Positions 20,218-29,150 of a stretch of 64,000 nt of DNA are shown here, in pieces; within the stretch, counting starts at the first letter, position 1; each line of letters starts with the position of its first letter. The position numbers and the translations under genes are program-made. This DNA comes from Stentor roeselii (lineage: Eukaryota; Ciliophora; Heterotrichea; Heterotrichida; Stentoridae): positions 24,376 through 88,375 of the forward strand of contig RSEH01000203.1 of assembly GCA_006503475.1 (NCBI GenBank), read 5' to 3'. A model generated the notes under the pieces. The model worked only from the letters and a program-made list of their open reading frames with translations. It did not search any database and was not told the origin of the DNA.

Positions 20218-20567
20218 TTTTTTTGAGAGATGGTTTGAGATTTGGATTTGGCTGATTTTGAGTATTTGGGTTGATTGAAGAATTTTCTGGAAATTTAAGG
20301 AATTGTTTGGAAGATTGAAAAATTTGAGAATTTTTTAGAATATTAAGAGTTTTGAGTATGTTTAAGGAAGTTTTTAGTGTGTTGAGATTTTCTTTGGGAT
20401 CAGTGATTAGTTTAGGTATTATTAATTGATGTGAAATTGTTAGGAAATAACAGTTTTTTAGTTATTTTGCAAAAAATCTTATAATTTCATTGTTTTAATT
20501 TTATAGTTTCTTTATATGAATGATTGAATCTTATTATTTAGACTAATATTCAGAAGAACTAATTATG
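20218..20567. other. Intergenic, G/T-rich then AT-rich
   Basis: 350 bp between two minus-strand genes. The 20221-20440 part is G/T-rich on plus, so C/A-rich on the strand of the CDPK gene whose ATG is at 20217. The rest is AT-rich. Nothing else was seen. Confidence 0.6.
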
Positions 20568-20978
20568 CTAAGTTGTTTTTTGCTTTTGCATCACGGCCCA
20601 GTCTCGGTATTGCTTTGAATAAGAGCTCATCAACACAAGGACCACACACAGAACTTGGTTGAAGACTTTTCTTGGAAACTCCATTCCGAGGTTCTTACAT
20701 ACTAGTTCAGGTAAAGGTAGAAGAAGAGTCCATAAAAGGATTTTTGAATGAACAATCATAAGCCAGGGCCTTTTAAGACTGCCCATTGTTTGCTCAGGTT
20801 TTAAAAGTTTTAAGTTGGTCAGTCCAGATATCAGTAGCAAAACTCCGCATATGCTTTGTATTTTTGCGTAGTGGACTGAGTTTATTCCATAAAAAGCATC
20901 AGCAAAAGTAGACCCTACAAAAACTGAAGCACTGCCGATATGAATTATCCTGAATACTAGTTTCAGTAAAAATTCCAT
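20568..20978 (-). CDS. Small four-helix membrane protein
   Basis: A 136-aa frame from ATG to TAG has four hydrophobic helices at about 5-25, 38-56, 72-90 and 107-122. His13 and Gly15 lie in the first helix (RIIHIGSASVFVG) and His76 at the start of the third, a layout reminiscent of small quinone, heme or copper membrane proteins of the CopD/DUF2269 type. That resemblance is loose and I assign no function. The ATG lies 30 bp from that of the divergent SF3B2 gene. Confidence 0.65.
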   Translation of the reverse strand: MEFLLKLVFRIIHIGSASVFVGSTFADAFYGINSVHYAKIQSICGVLLLISGLTNLKLLKPEQTMGSLKRPWLMIVHSKILLWTLLLPLPELVCKNLGMEFPRKVFNQVLCVVLVLMSSYSKQYRDWAVMQKQKTT

Positions 20979-21008
20979 CCTTTATAATCAAAAATCCCAA
21001 TAATTAAA

Positions 21009-22238
21009 ATGGTCTCCCAAAAGCAGCTAGAAAAGCAAAAAAAATTCCATCAAAAAAAGCGAAAAATCCAAAAAAAGCACAAAAAATCCTCAACCCTTCT
21101 AAACCCTCCAGAAACTTCCTCAAATCTCCCTTCCTTGCCCCCCCCTTGCTCAGAATCAACATTCGAGCTATCCCTCTCAGATCTTCCCCCAGACTACGAA
21201 AAAATATTCAATAAATTCGAAGAACCTCATCAATCCTCCGACTCATCATCAAATCTTTCAGCTCCAGACTGTCCTCCTCCAAACGTTCCAGAAGTCCATC
21301 TAAGCAAAAAAAAGTTAAAAAAGTTGAACCGTCCAAGTGTCTTCGAATTAAAACAACGAATAAAGCGTCCAGAAGTAGTAGAATGGGTTGACACAACAGC
21401 AAAAGACCCAACATTTCTCGTCTTTTTAAAATCTTACAAAAACACAGTCCCAGTCCCCAAGCACTGGTCCCAAAAGCGAAAATTCATGCAAGTAAAACGC
21501 GCCTCTGAGAAGATGCCGTTCATGCTTCCTGACTTTATCGAATCGACAGGAATCACCAAGATTCGAGCGCAGATGCGCGAGAGAGACGCTGGAAAGTTAT
21601 TAAAACAGCGAATGAGAGAAAGAATGAACCCAAAGTTAGGAAGGTTAGACATAGACTACCAAGTTCTTCACGATGCTTTTTTCAAACATCAGAAGAAACC
21701 GAAGATGGCGATTCACGGAGATGTTTATCATGAAGGTAAAGAAAACGAGTTAAAAATGAGAGTTTATCGACCTGGACAACTTTCAGATGAGTTAAAACTC
21801 GCTTTAGGCATGCCTGATGGGTGCCCTCCGCCATGGTTGATTAACATGCAAAGATTTGGCACACCTCCTGCTTATCCCCATCTGAGGATCCCTGGGTTGA
21901 ATGCGCCGATGCCTGAAGGAGGCTTCGGACAATGGAACGATAAAGCGATTTACTCTGACCCGAGCAGTTCAACTAAAAATCGATTTGCGGCGATTGACTC
22001 GGAGTATAAAAGAAAACATTGGGGAGATATTGTTCCTGACCCTGAAGAAAGCAACCCATTGCCTGAAGATGATGAAAGTATGGAAGATGATGCGAATAAT
22101 TTCATTACTAATGCAGCGAATACTGGATTCACTGATCTTACTCGGCTTATTAGTCATGGAATGAATATGATTAAAGGAAATGAGAGTGTTTTTGGATATG
22201 AAACTCCTGTCCCGGTTGATTTAAGGAAAAATAGATAG
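21009..22238 (+). CDS. SF3B2: Splicing factor 3B subunit 2 (SAP145/Cus1)
   Basis: This 409-aa protein starts with a Lys-rich, then Pro/Ser-rich tail (1-100). A DUF382 domain follows at about 108-235 (VEWVDTTAKDPTFLVFLK, NTVPVPKHWSQKRK, LPDFIESTGITKIRAQM). The PSP domain is at about 257-302 (PGQLSDELKLALGMPDGCPP, PPPWLINMQRFGTPPAYPHL). SF3B2 is part of the U2 snRNP SF3b complex that helps select the branch point. It is shorter than animal SF3B2, mainly by loss of the long N-terminus. A working SF3b is notable in a genome where introns are 15 nt. Its TAG is only 15 nt, and in frame, from the next ATG. Confidence 0.95.
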   Translation: MVSQKQLEKQKKFHQKKRKIQKKHKKSSTLLNPPETSSNLPSLPPPCSESTFELSLSDLPPDYEKIFNKFEEPHQSSDSSSNLSAPDCPPPNVPEVHLSKKKLKKLNRPSVFELKQRIKRPEVVEWVDTTAKDPTFLVFLKSYKNTVPVPKHWSQKRKFMQVKRASEKMPFMLPDFIESTGITKIRAQMRERDAGKLLKQRMRERMNPKLGRLDIDYQVLHDAFFKHQKKPKMAIHGDVYHEGKENELKMRVYRPGQLSDELKLALGMPDGCPPPWLINMQRFGTPPAYPHLRIPGLNAPMPEGGFGQWNDKAIYSDPSSSTKNRFAAIDSEYKRKHWGDIVPDPEESNPLPEDDESMEDDANNFITNAANTGFTDLTRLISHGMNMIKGNESVFGYETPVPVDLRKNR

Positions 22239-22253
22239 GGTAATGGTTATAGT

Positions 22254-23921
22254 ATGGATGAATTTGGAATTGAGGTTAAAGATATTTGGGTCTTTGTTGA
22301 AGGATTCAAGTTTTTTGCTTGGGTTAAAGGGAATAAGGAGGATAGGTTTAAAGTTAGACTTCCTTTTGAGATGGGTAAAGGGAAGGATCAGATGGAAATC
22401 ACAAAAAAAAGACTTTTGGAACTTTATCATCAGAAAAAACTTGATTATCGAAAAGTAAGTAGATCAATTATACAACTTGTTGATATTGATTCGTTGAAAG
22501 GTTCTTCTAATGAAATCTCTAAATTTTCCTTGAAAAATCCTGAGTTTTCCTTGAAAAATTCTGAAAATGATTTAAATTTTAGTCCTTTGAACCCGAATTT
22601 CTTCTTTCGAGTCCTTGACGGTCAAAATTTAGAAGATTTCTACGAGGACTTGAATTTGATTAGTCAAGGAGCAGACTTTAAATTATTTAAAGGAACTCAA
22701 AAGTCTTCAGGCCTGAAGCGATTTATAAAAGAATACTGTTTTTCCCCTACAGACCTAAAAACCAATGAAAAGTACTTCAAAGAGGTGGAAATTATGAAAA
22801 AGTTCGACCATCTAAACATAGTCCACATTTTCGAAGTGATAAAAAAAAATGACTTATTTTTTATTATTTTCGAGTACTGCGAGGGAGGCTCTTTACTAGA
22901 AAAAATGATAAAAGTCTCAAAAATCACTGAAAAAGATGCAGTAAAGGTCATGAAAGACCTGACTTCCGCTGTGAAGGTCTTACACGACGAAGGAATATTA
23001 AACGGGTCTTTAAAAATCAGCAGCTTTTGGTACGATCTTAACTCAGAGTGCTTAAAACTCGTTGATTTCAGCAAAAGTATAATCATCAGAGACCAGAACC
23101 CTATAAAACTAAATTTTCTATCAAATTACTACACAGCACCTGAATCTATCAACGGCCAAATCAGTTTAAAAGTCGATATCTGGAGTCTGGGTGTTATTTT
23201 TTATATACTTCTCGCAGGACGGCCTCCATTTTACTCAAAGTCTCAAGAACTGCTCTTTCACAAGATCTTAACTCAAGACCTCGACTTTCCCAATGATTTT
23301 TCCCCTGACGTGAAAGACCTTCTAAAGAAAATGCTTTCAAAAGACCCTGAGACTCGTTTTTCAATAACTCAAGTGATTGAACATGATTGTTTCAAGTCAC
23401 AAGTTTTAGAATCTTCAGAAATTCCTGACTTTCAGCCTTTGGAGAATATTCATTTAATCGACCCTCAAGCGAAAGACTTGAACTGTTTTTTTTACTTTGT
23501 CGCAAATCACCTGATAAACCCTGTTCATCATGAAAAAGCAAAAAAAATTTTCAAGTTACTTGATGCGGATCATGACGGAGTTTTAACTGTTAGAGACTTG
23601 GAACTATCTTGTGAAAAATTTCAACTGCAGATTAATGTGAAGACTTTTTTTGAGAAAGTTGATTTAAGTCAAGACCAGAAAGTAAGTTTTTCTGATTTTC
23701 TTTTTGGAGTCATTGATAAGGAAATGATTAAAACTCCAGAAATATTGGTGAATGCTTTTAATAGCTTGAAAATTTTAGAGTCAAGGATTTTTTCACCTCT
23801 TGTGAAAAATTTCAATGGTTTGATAAAGTCTGACCCTTTTAGATCGTCTTGCCTTTTGGGTGAAAATTCGGAAGTTTCTAGGTTTTTGACGATTTCTGAG
23901 TTTTTAAGACTTTTTAGTTGA
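22254..23921 (+). CDS. CDPK-derived pseudokinase with EF-hands
   Basis: This is a 555-aa protein. Residues 1-110 are a divergent N-terminus without acylation signal. The kinase-like domain (about 130-390) keeps the fold: ICE-type lobe signals FEYCEGGSLLEKM, DIWSLGVIFYILLAGRPPF and an APES activation-loop end. It has lost catalysis: the Gly loop reads ISQGADFKLF, the HRD motif is LNGSLK (no catalytic Asp), and DFG is DFS. After the kinase, one EF-hand is intact (DADHDGVLTVRD), one partial (DLSQDQKVSFSD) and two eroded. A regulatory or scaffold role beside the canonical CDPK that starts 22 bp downstream is plausible inference. Confidence 0.88.
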   Translation: MDEFGIEVKDIWVFVEGFKFFAWVKGNKEDRFKVRLPFEMGKGKDQMEITKKRLLELYHQKKLDYRKVSRSIIQLVDIDSLKGSSNEISKFSLKNPEFSLKNSENDLNFSPLNPNFFFRVLDGQNLEDFYEDLNLISQGADFKLFKGTQKSSGLKRFIKEYCFSPTDLKTNEKYFKEVEIMKKFDHLNIVHIFEVIKKNDLFFIIFEYCEGGSLLEKMIKVSKITEKDAVKVMKDLTSAVKVLHDEGILNGSLKISSFWYDLNSECLKLVDFSKSIIIRDQNPIKLNFLSNYYTAPESINGQISLKVDIWSLGVIFYILLAGRPPFYSKSQELLFHKILTQDLDFPNDFSPDVKDLLKKMLSKDPETRFSITQVIEHDCFKSQVLESSEIPDFQPLENIHLIDPQAKDLNCFFYFVANHLINPVHHEKAKKIFKLLDADHDGVLTVRDLELSCEKFQLQINVKTFFEKVDLSQDQKVSFSDFLFGVIDKEMIKTPEILVNAFNSLKILESRIFSPLVKNFNGLIKSDPFRSSCLLGENSEVSRFLTISEFLRLFS

Positions 23922-23943
23922 TGGGTTTTGGTTATAATAATTA

Positions 23944-25434
23944 ATGGGAAATTGTTGCATTCCTGCCAAGCCTGAGAGTACTTCTGCATTTTTAGACATG
24001 CCGAAGAGTGCAAGTGAAATGAGACCTAATACTCAGAACTTTAGATTGTCACCCGCTGACTTTATTAAACTAGTCTATAGACCATTGAACAATGAATACA
24101 CTTTGCTGAACTTAATCGGTTCAGGTTCCTTCGGAGAGGTATGGTTAGGAGTCCACAAAGAGAGCAAGCAAAAGCGAGCAATAAAGCAAATATTCCTGTC
24201 CGAATCAAACGAAGAAGAGCTAGAAAAGCTTCTAAAAGAAGTCTCGATCCTGAAATGTTTGGACCACCCAAACATAATCCGTATCTACGAAGTCTACAAG
24301 AACAAAAGCAAGTTAAGCATCGTGACAGAGTACCTCGAAGGTGGAGAGCTTTTCGACCGTATTCAAAAAATGCAGAGATTTAGTGAAAATCAAGCAGCTC
24401 GTTACATGTTGAACATGGTTTCTGCAGTGATGCATTGTCATGATTGTGATATTGTTCATCGTGACTTGAAACCTGAAAACATGCTTTTGGAAGATGACTC
24501 TGAAGGAGCACAGTTGAAACTTATTGATTTCGGGACTTCGAGATTTGTTCCTAATGATAAGAAACTTAAAAAACCGATTGGGACTTGCTTTTATATGGCT
24601 CCTGAAGTGTTGACGGCGGAGTATGATAAAAAAGTAGATGTTTGGAGCTTGGGTGTTATTTTGTATGTTATGCTCTCTGGATTTGTGCCTTTCCCTGGAA
24701 AAACGGATCAGGAGATATTTAGTCGTATACGTAATGCACCTTTGAGCTTTGATAAACCTTGTTGGTCGTCTGTTTCAGAAGAGGCTAAAATGCTTATTAG
24801 GAAAATGCTGGAAAAAAAACCTACTAGTCGACTCTCAATCAAAGAAGTCTTCAACGACCCATGGCTTCAAGAAAGAGGAAACAACCGAGTTCCCGACAAG
24901 TTAATCGAAAGTGAATCTCTTCGTTCCTTATCCGAATTCAGGACAGAAGGGAAGTTACAAAAAGCAGTTTATGTTTTTATCATCTCTCAATTCGTTGAGA
25001 TGAAGCATTTTGACAAATTAAAAGAAGTTTTTCTTTCACTCGACAAAAACGGTGACGGATTTCTAAACAAAGAAGAGATTTTACAAGCCAGTGAAAGTTA
25101 CAACTTTCATGTAAACTTCGCAGATGTACTAGCAAACTGCGACCATGACAAGAACGGTTTAATTAACTACTCGGAATTTCTAACAGCCACTGTTGACAGA
25201 GAAGCCGCTTATAATAGAAGCAATTTGATATCAGCTTTTAACAGATTTGATAAGAATGGCGACGGAAAAATTGATTTAGCTGAACTCAGGTCAGTTGTTG
25301 GAGGAAATAAAAGTGATACGGTTTTCAAGCAGATGATTCAAGAAGCTGATAGGAATAAAGATGGAGTCATTGATGTGGAAGAGTTCATTGAACATATGGG
25401 AAGCTATGTGAAGACTATTTGTCAACAAGATTAA
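23944..25434 (+). CDS. CDPK: Canonical calcium-dependent protein kinase (CDPK)
   Basis: This 496-aa protein starts MGNCC, a dual acylation signal for membrane attachment. The kinase domain (about 53-312) has GSGSFGEV, AIKQI (Lys81), HRDLKPENMLL, DFGTSR, GTCFYMAPEVL. After the autoinhibitory segment come four canonical EF-hands: DKNGDGFLNKEE, DHDKNGLINYSE, DKNGDGKIDLAE and DRNKDGVIDVEE, all with acidic residues at positions 1 and 12. This is the calcium-responsive Ser/Thr kinase architecture of plants and alveolates. It sits in a four-gene same-strand run (SF3B2, pseudokinase, this gene, RING-CH) with gaps of 15, 22 and 9 nt. Confidence 0.96.
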   Translation: MGNCCIPAKPESTSAFLDMPKSASEMRPNTQNFRLSPADFIKLVYRPLNNEYTLLNLIGSGSFGEVWLGVHKESKQKRAIKQIFLSESNEEELEKLLKEVSILKCLDHPNIIRIYEVYKNKSKLSIVTEYLEGGELFDRIQKMQRFSENQAARYMLNMVSAVMHCHDCDIVHRDLKPENMLLEDDSEGAQLKLIDFGTSRFVPNDKKLKKPIGTCFYMAPEVLTAEYDKKVDVWSLGVILYVMLSGFVPFPGKTDQEIFSRIRNAPLSFDKPCWSSVSEEAKMLIRKMLEKKPTSRLSIKEVFNDPWLQERGNNRVPDKLIESESLRSLSEFRTEGKLQKAVYVFIISQFVEMKHFDKLKEVFLSLDKNGDGFLNKEEILQASESYNFHVNFADVLANCDHDKNGLINYSEFLTATVDREAAYNRSNLISAFNRFDKNGDGKIDLAELRSVVGGNKSDTVFKQMIQEADRNKDGVIDVEEFIEHMGSYVKTICQQD

Positions 25435-25443
25435 AGATTAATA

Positions 25444-26199
25444 ATGGTTGATTGCGTTTTGGCTAGAGACTCTCCTAGGACTCCTAATCAGTTGTGCAGG
25501 ATTGATAGTGAAAAATCATGCAGGATTTGCTTTGAACCGGAAAATCAGCATGATCGGTTAATTGTGCCTTGTGATTGTTCTGGGTCGATGAAGTTTGTGC
25601 ATGAAAAATGTATGAAAAAAGCTATTCTTGTGAAAAGTAAAAGATTGAATCAGGTTAAGTGTGATGTTTGTAAGAGGGATCTGCAGATGGAGGTCAAGTT
25701 TGCATTTAAATTTAATTGTCACTATCCAAAAGAAGATATCTCCAAGCTTCTTCTATTTTTCTTATTATCCTGCATAATGAGCACGATAATAATCTTCATC
25801 TTACTCTACCTATCAAATCCATCCTCCAAGTCAATAACCGCAAAGATCTACCTAACAATAGTTCTAATCGCATGCCTTTCTTTAGACCTAGCCCTTTTTT
25901 TCCTATTTTACAAGACCTTCCGCCTAGCCTGTTTCTCTTTAAACATCTCAAAATGGAAGATATTTCCCATCGAAAAGCCAGATCACTTAGAAATAACAAA
26001 CATAACCGAAATCCTTGAAAACAAGGAAAACCTTTCAAGTCCCGAATCAAAAGACCCAACATTTTTCATTCGATGTGAAAAAGAAAACATTGAAAACATT
26101 GAAAACATTGAAAATAATCGAGAAAGAATCGACAGCTCAATCACTGAAGCTTGTCAGTTGACTCCAAGGGTGTCTCAAAAGAACATCCCTAAAAAATAG
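25444..26199 (+). CDS. RING-CH (MARCH-type) membrane E3 ubiquitin ligase
   Basis: This 251-aa protein has a C4HC3 RING-CH finger at about 25-75: CRICFEPEN, VPCDCSGSMKFVHEKCMKKA, VKCDVCKRDL. Two transmembrane helices follow at about 104-124 and 133-158, then a cytosolic tail with a short repeat (IEN three times in 26088-26115). This is the layout of MARCH-family E3 ligases, which ubiquitinate membrane proteins in the endomembrane system. The start ATG is only 9 nt after the CDPK stop. The 3' stretch and the next gene converge with 9 nt between stops. Confidence 0.9.
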   Translation: MVDCVLARDSPRTPNQLCRIDSEKSCRICFEPENQHDRLIVPCDCSGSMKFVHEKCMKKAILVKSKRLNQVKCDVCKRDLQMEVKFAFKFNCHYPKEDISKLLLFFLLSCIMSTIIIFILLYLSNPSSKSITAKIYLTIVLIACLSLDLALFFLFYKTFRLACFSLNISKWKIFPIEKPDHLEITNITEILENKENLSSPESKDPTFFIRCEKENIENIENIENNRERIDSSITEACQLTPRVSQKNIPKK

Positions 26200-26208
26200 T
26201 GAATTAAT

Positions 26209-26877
26209 TTAACTTACAGCTTTTGAATAAAGACGGTCAAAAATCACCCCTTCTCGATTTTTCATTAGTTTTGATGAAAGTGGAGAAATACTTGGATGGA
26301 ATGAAAAAATTTCCTCTGATTGTTTTGATTTCGCTTCGGAAAGTCTTTTAAAAACCGGAGTCAGGCTTCTTTCACTTGTAAGGTTCAGAGTTTTTAAAGA
26401 GAGACTTGGCTTTAATGTTGTTGACAGAATTTCTGCTTCGTTTTGTTTTTCACGAAGTTTTTGAAGTTTTTGGTTTTTTTTTATTGACCAGACTTCGGTT
26501 TCTTGGATGAACTCTTGATGGGTTCGGGTTGGACTTTTTGATGTGGGTTTGAATGTGCAGTGGGTTTTGAATTCCGAGTTTTTTCGTATTTCTTCTTTCA
26601 TTTGGAGAGATTTTTTTAGTTCGTAACGGGATTTTACTACTTGGTCCAGCCTTTGATGTATCGGGACATAATTTTTAAAAATCTTCTTCGAATTTTCACT
26701 GATATTCGGACGATCCTGAAGCGATTTGATTTCGAAGATCATTTTTTCCTTCCTAAGACATTCAATTTTATCCTTTTTGTTACACAAGAACTTCGAAAAT
26801 CTCTGAAAGGTATCAGCACCCAAAGTCTGTTGATCTTTAAAAGCAACTCCAAAGCTCTGAAAGTTCGAAATTTCCAT
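26209..26877 (-). CDS. Basic protein with repeated F-x-P motifs, abutting NDC80
   Basis: This 222-aa, Lys/Ser-rich protein has no membrane segment. It contains CTFKPTSKSPTR, TLKPSLSLK and FSFHPSISPLSSKL followed by REGVIFDRLY; such spaced FxPxI/S and RLY pieces occur in many ciliate basal-body and axonemal proteins, which is only a hint of function. Its ATG directly follows the TAA of NDC80, with no nucleotide between and in the same frame. It could therefore be an independent gene with its promoter inside NDC80, or a read-through extension of NDC80. Confidence 0.65.
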   Translation of the reverse strand: MEISNFQSFGVAFKDQQTLGADTFQRFSKFLCNKKDKIECLRKEKMIFEIKSLQDRPNISENSKKIFKNYVPIHQRLDQVVKSRYELKKSLQMKEEIRKNSEFKTHCTFKPTSKSPTRTHQEFIQETEVWSIKKNQKLQKLREKQNEAEILSTTLKPSLSLKTLNLTSERSLTPVFKRLSEAKSKQSEEIFSFHPSISPLSSKLMKNREGVIFDRLYSKAVS

Positions 26878-28539
26878 TTATTTGAATCTATCATTACTGT
26901 TAAAATATTCATCATGAATCTTAATAATATCATTTTTCTGACTCTCCATAAACCTCCTAATATTCGCCTTATAAACATTAACCTGTTCTACAATTTTCAT
27001 TAAAGTCGAATAAGCCTCATCAACTTCAGCATTACTTTTAATTTCCCTAGTCTTAAAGTTTTCCCTCATTTTATTCAAATCAATTTGTGCCTTTTCAATA
27101 TTATTTTGTATAATCTTCAAATTCACTTTTTTATTTTCAATAGATTCTTGAATCTTTTTAACTTCTTCTTCATTTTCTTTAAGAGTTTTAATCTGTTCTT
27201 TGATAAGTCTATTAAGGTCATTTTTGCGAAAGTTTTCTTTAGTGATGGCTTCATTGATATGTCGAGTTCTTTCCTGAAGTTTATGTTCAAGTGCAATATC
27301 TTGATCTGAGAGTTTTTTGATAGTTTCGATAAGTTCTTTATCTTCTTCTTTCTTTTTAGTGATTTCGTTGTTGATGTGGTCCATGATCGAATAAGAGATT
27401 TTTGAGAGTTTTTCATTTAAGTTCTGAATTATTTGGTTTTGCTCTGATATTGACTTATGCAGGGTGTTAGAGGAAAAGGCTTCTCCCAGTTGTTCTTTAA
27501 GGTAAGGGTGACTTTCACAGGAGGCGACGATATCTTCAAATAGTGAAATATACTCAGCTTCTAGTTCAGATAAATGTTTTTCTGCTTTCATTCTTGAATC
27601 CCTTGTTTGTTTCAAGGTACTTTCCTGCAATAAACAAGCCTGGTCAAGTGAAATAATCTCAGATCGAACCCTTTCCATATCATCAACAGAATAAGGCTGA
27701 ATTTCCACGATTTTCGCAATTTCCGCATTTTTCGAGTTAACTTCTTCAAGGTCCTTCTTCAGTTTTTCCTTTTCCCCTGCAAGATAATTCAATCGCTCTT
27801 CATGTTCCTTGATATTCGCGACGTACCCAGCACAAACTGACTTAATACTAAAAATCGCAGATTTATTCTTAGCAATCATCGACTCCGCATTTTCAAAGCG
27901 ACTTTTAACTTTCACAAGTCTTTCTTTTTCATCTGAAAGATTTTTAATAACATTTGCAAGTTCCTCTAATTTTTCATTATTTTCATTGAAATTCGCTTCA
28001 AGAAGACGAATCATTTCATTAAGTTCTTCAGAAAAATCATGAGTCGTTAAAAACATTTCATAAGCTTTTAAAGCGATTTGATGAGACTGGTCCTTGTTAA
28101 CTACTTCGACAGGCGGAAAAGAAACTCGAAGTGCATCGACAAGCCAACTTAAAGACGCCAGAAGTGACGGCCAAGAGTTGGGGGCTCCAACTGCGAGTAA
28201 AGAATTTTTACTGACAGTGAAAGGGTAGCCCAGAGCCTTTAAAAGTGCGGGGATCTCGTCTTCCATTTTCCCTGTCAACTCGAATAAAGGGTCGATAAGG
28301 CGCATTAAGGTTGTGAAGACTAGAATGTAGTCTTTTGTGTTTGGAGTTTGAAGGTGCTTTATTGTTATTGGAACATCTGAACAGTTTTCTTGGAAAAATT
28401 GGATTATTTCTCGTTGGATCTGAAGTTGGTATTGTTTTTCGCTGAAGTTTTTTGGGTCTAAGGAAAGTTTTGAGTATGTGTGAACTGAGGGACGTGAGAT
28501 TATGTTTCGGCTTGATGTTGATTTTCGAGGAGGATCCAT
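26878..28539 (-). CDS. NDC80: Kinetochore protein NDC80 (HEC1)
   Basis: This 553-aa protein starts with a basic Ser-rich tail (1-30), then the NDC80 calponin-homology domain at about 33-150: IKHLQTPNTKDYILVFTTL, EIPALLKALGYPFTVSK, VGAPNSWPSLLASLSWLVDAL, all diagnostic of the family. Long coiled coil fills residues 170-545. NDC80 links kinetochores to spindle microtubules; in ciliates this would serve micronuclear mitosis and meiosis. It is shorter than animal NDC80 (about 640 aa). The stop abuts the next ATG exactly. The 5' flank holds a minisatellite. Confidence 0.95.
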   Translation of the reverse strand: MDPPRKSTSSRNIISRPSVHTYSKLSLDPKNFSEKQYQLQIQREIIQFFQENCSDVPITIKHLQTPNTKDYILVFTTLMRLIDPLFELTGKMEDEIPALLKALGYPFTVSKNSLLAVGAPNSWPSLLASLSWLVDALRVSFPPVEVVNKDQSHQIALKAYEMFLTTHDFSEELNEMIRLLEANFNENNEKLEELANVIKNLSDEKERLVKVKSRFENAESMIAKNKSAIFSIKSVCAGYVANIKEHEERLNYLAGEKEKLKKDLEEVNSKNAEIAKIVEIQPYSVDDMERVRSEIISLDQACLLQESTLKQTRDSRMKAEKHLSELEAEYISLFEDIVASCESHPYLKEQLGEAFSSNTLHKSISEQNQIIQNLNEKLSKISYSIMDHINNEITKKKEEDKELIETIKKLSDQDIALEHKLQERTRHINEAITKENFRKNDLNRLIKEQIKTLKENEEEVKKIQESIENKKVNLKIIQNNIEKAQIDLNKMRENFKTREIKSNAEVDEAYSTLMKIVEQVNVYKANIRRFMESQKNDIIKIHDEYFNSNDRFK

Positions 28540-28579
28540 TTTTTATTTGGATTTTTTTTTGTACCGCGTTTTTTTTGTG

Positions 28580-28945
28580 GGAATTTTTTTGGGATTGGAT
28601 TTGGAAGGTTTGAGGAATAAGGATTTTTTGAATAAGGGGTTTTTTATTGGTTTAGGAGAAGTAGGATTTTTTTGGGATTGGATTTGGAAGGGGTCAGTGA
28701 ATAAGGATTTTTTGGGATTGGATTTGGAAAGTTATGAGTAATAAGGACTTTTTGTAATTAAGTGGGTTTTTAGTCGGATTTTTATTGTTTTAGGAGAATT
28801 AGGATTTTTTTGGGATTGGATTAGGAAGGTTATCAGTGAATAAGGATTTTTTTGTGATTGGATTAGGAAGGTTATCAGTGAATAAGGATTTTTTTGTGAT
28901 TGGATTAGGAAGGTTATGAGTAATAAGGATTTTTTTAATTAAGTA
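28580..28945. repeat. Minisatellite of about 42-bp G/T-rich units
   Basis: Units beginning AGGATTTTTT and containing GGATTRGGAAGGTTATSAGT repeat with periods of 42, 42 and 41 bp at 28801, 28843, 28885 and 28926. More diverged units lie to the left (28580-28740). The plus strand is almost free of C (for example 21 G and 1 C in 28681-28740). It lies between the divergent NDC80 and 29151 genes, so both promoters flank it. Confidence 0.85.
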
Positions 28946-29150
28946 TTTTAGGGAAGACTATGAATTTTTGGTAGTTTATAAAAATAACTTATTTGTATCA
29001 GAATAATTTTTTATATCTATGAGTGAAAAAGGACTTTATTGATAAAAACACTTGTATATACCGAATAATTAACAATATCTTTGCATGAACATAGGAATTT
29101 TTATAAGTACTTTACGCTATTTAACTCATATATATTTAATTATTCCGAAT

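Noticed and set aside
22239-22253. Tiny intron joining SF3B2 to the pseudokinase
   Set aside because: The gap contains GTAATGGTTATAG (13 nt), but the TAG stop lies before the GT and would remain. SF3B2 also ends at a natural family end.
28502-28741. Plus-strand frame over the NDC80 start and minisatellite
   Set aside because: It is antisense to NDC80 and made of repeat sequence (Gly, Phe, Leu runs); no evidence for a gene.
28580-28945. CRISPR-like array
   Set aside because: Units are contiguous, degenerate and without unique spacers, in a eukaryotic context; this is a minisatellite.
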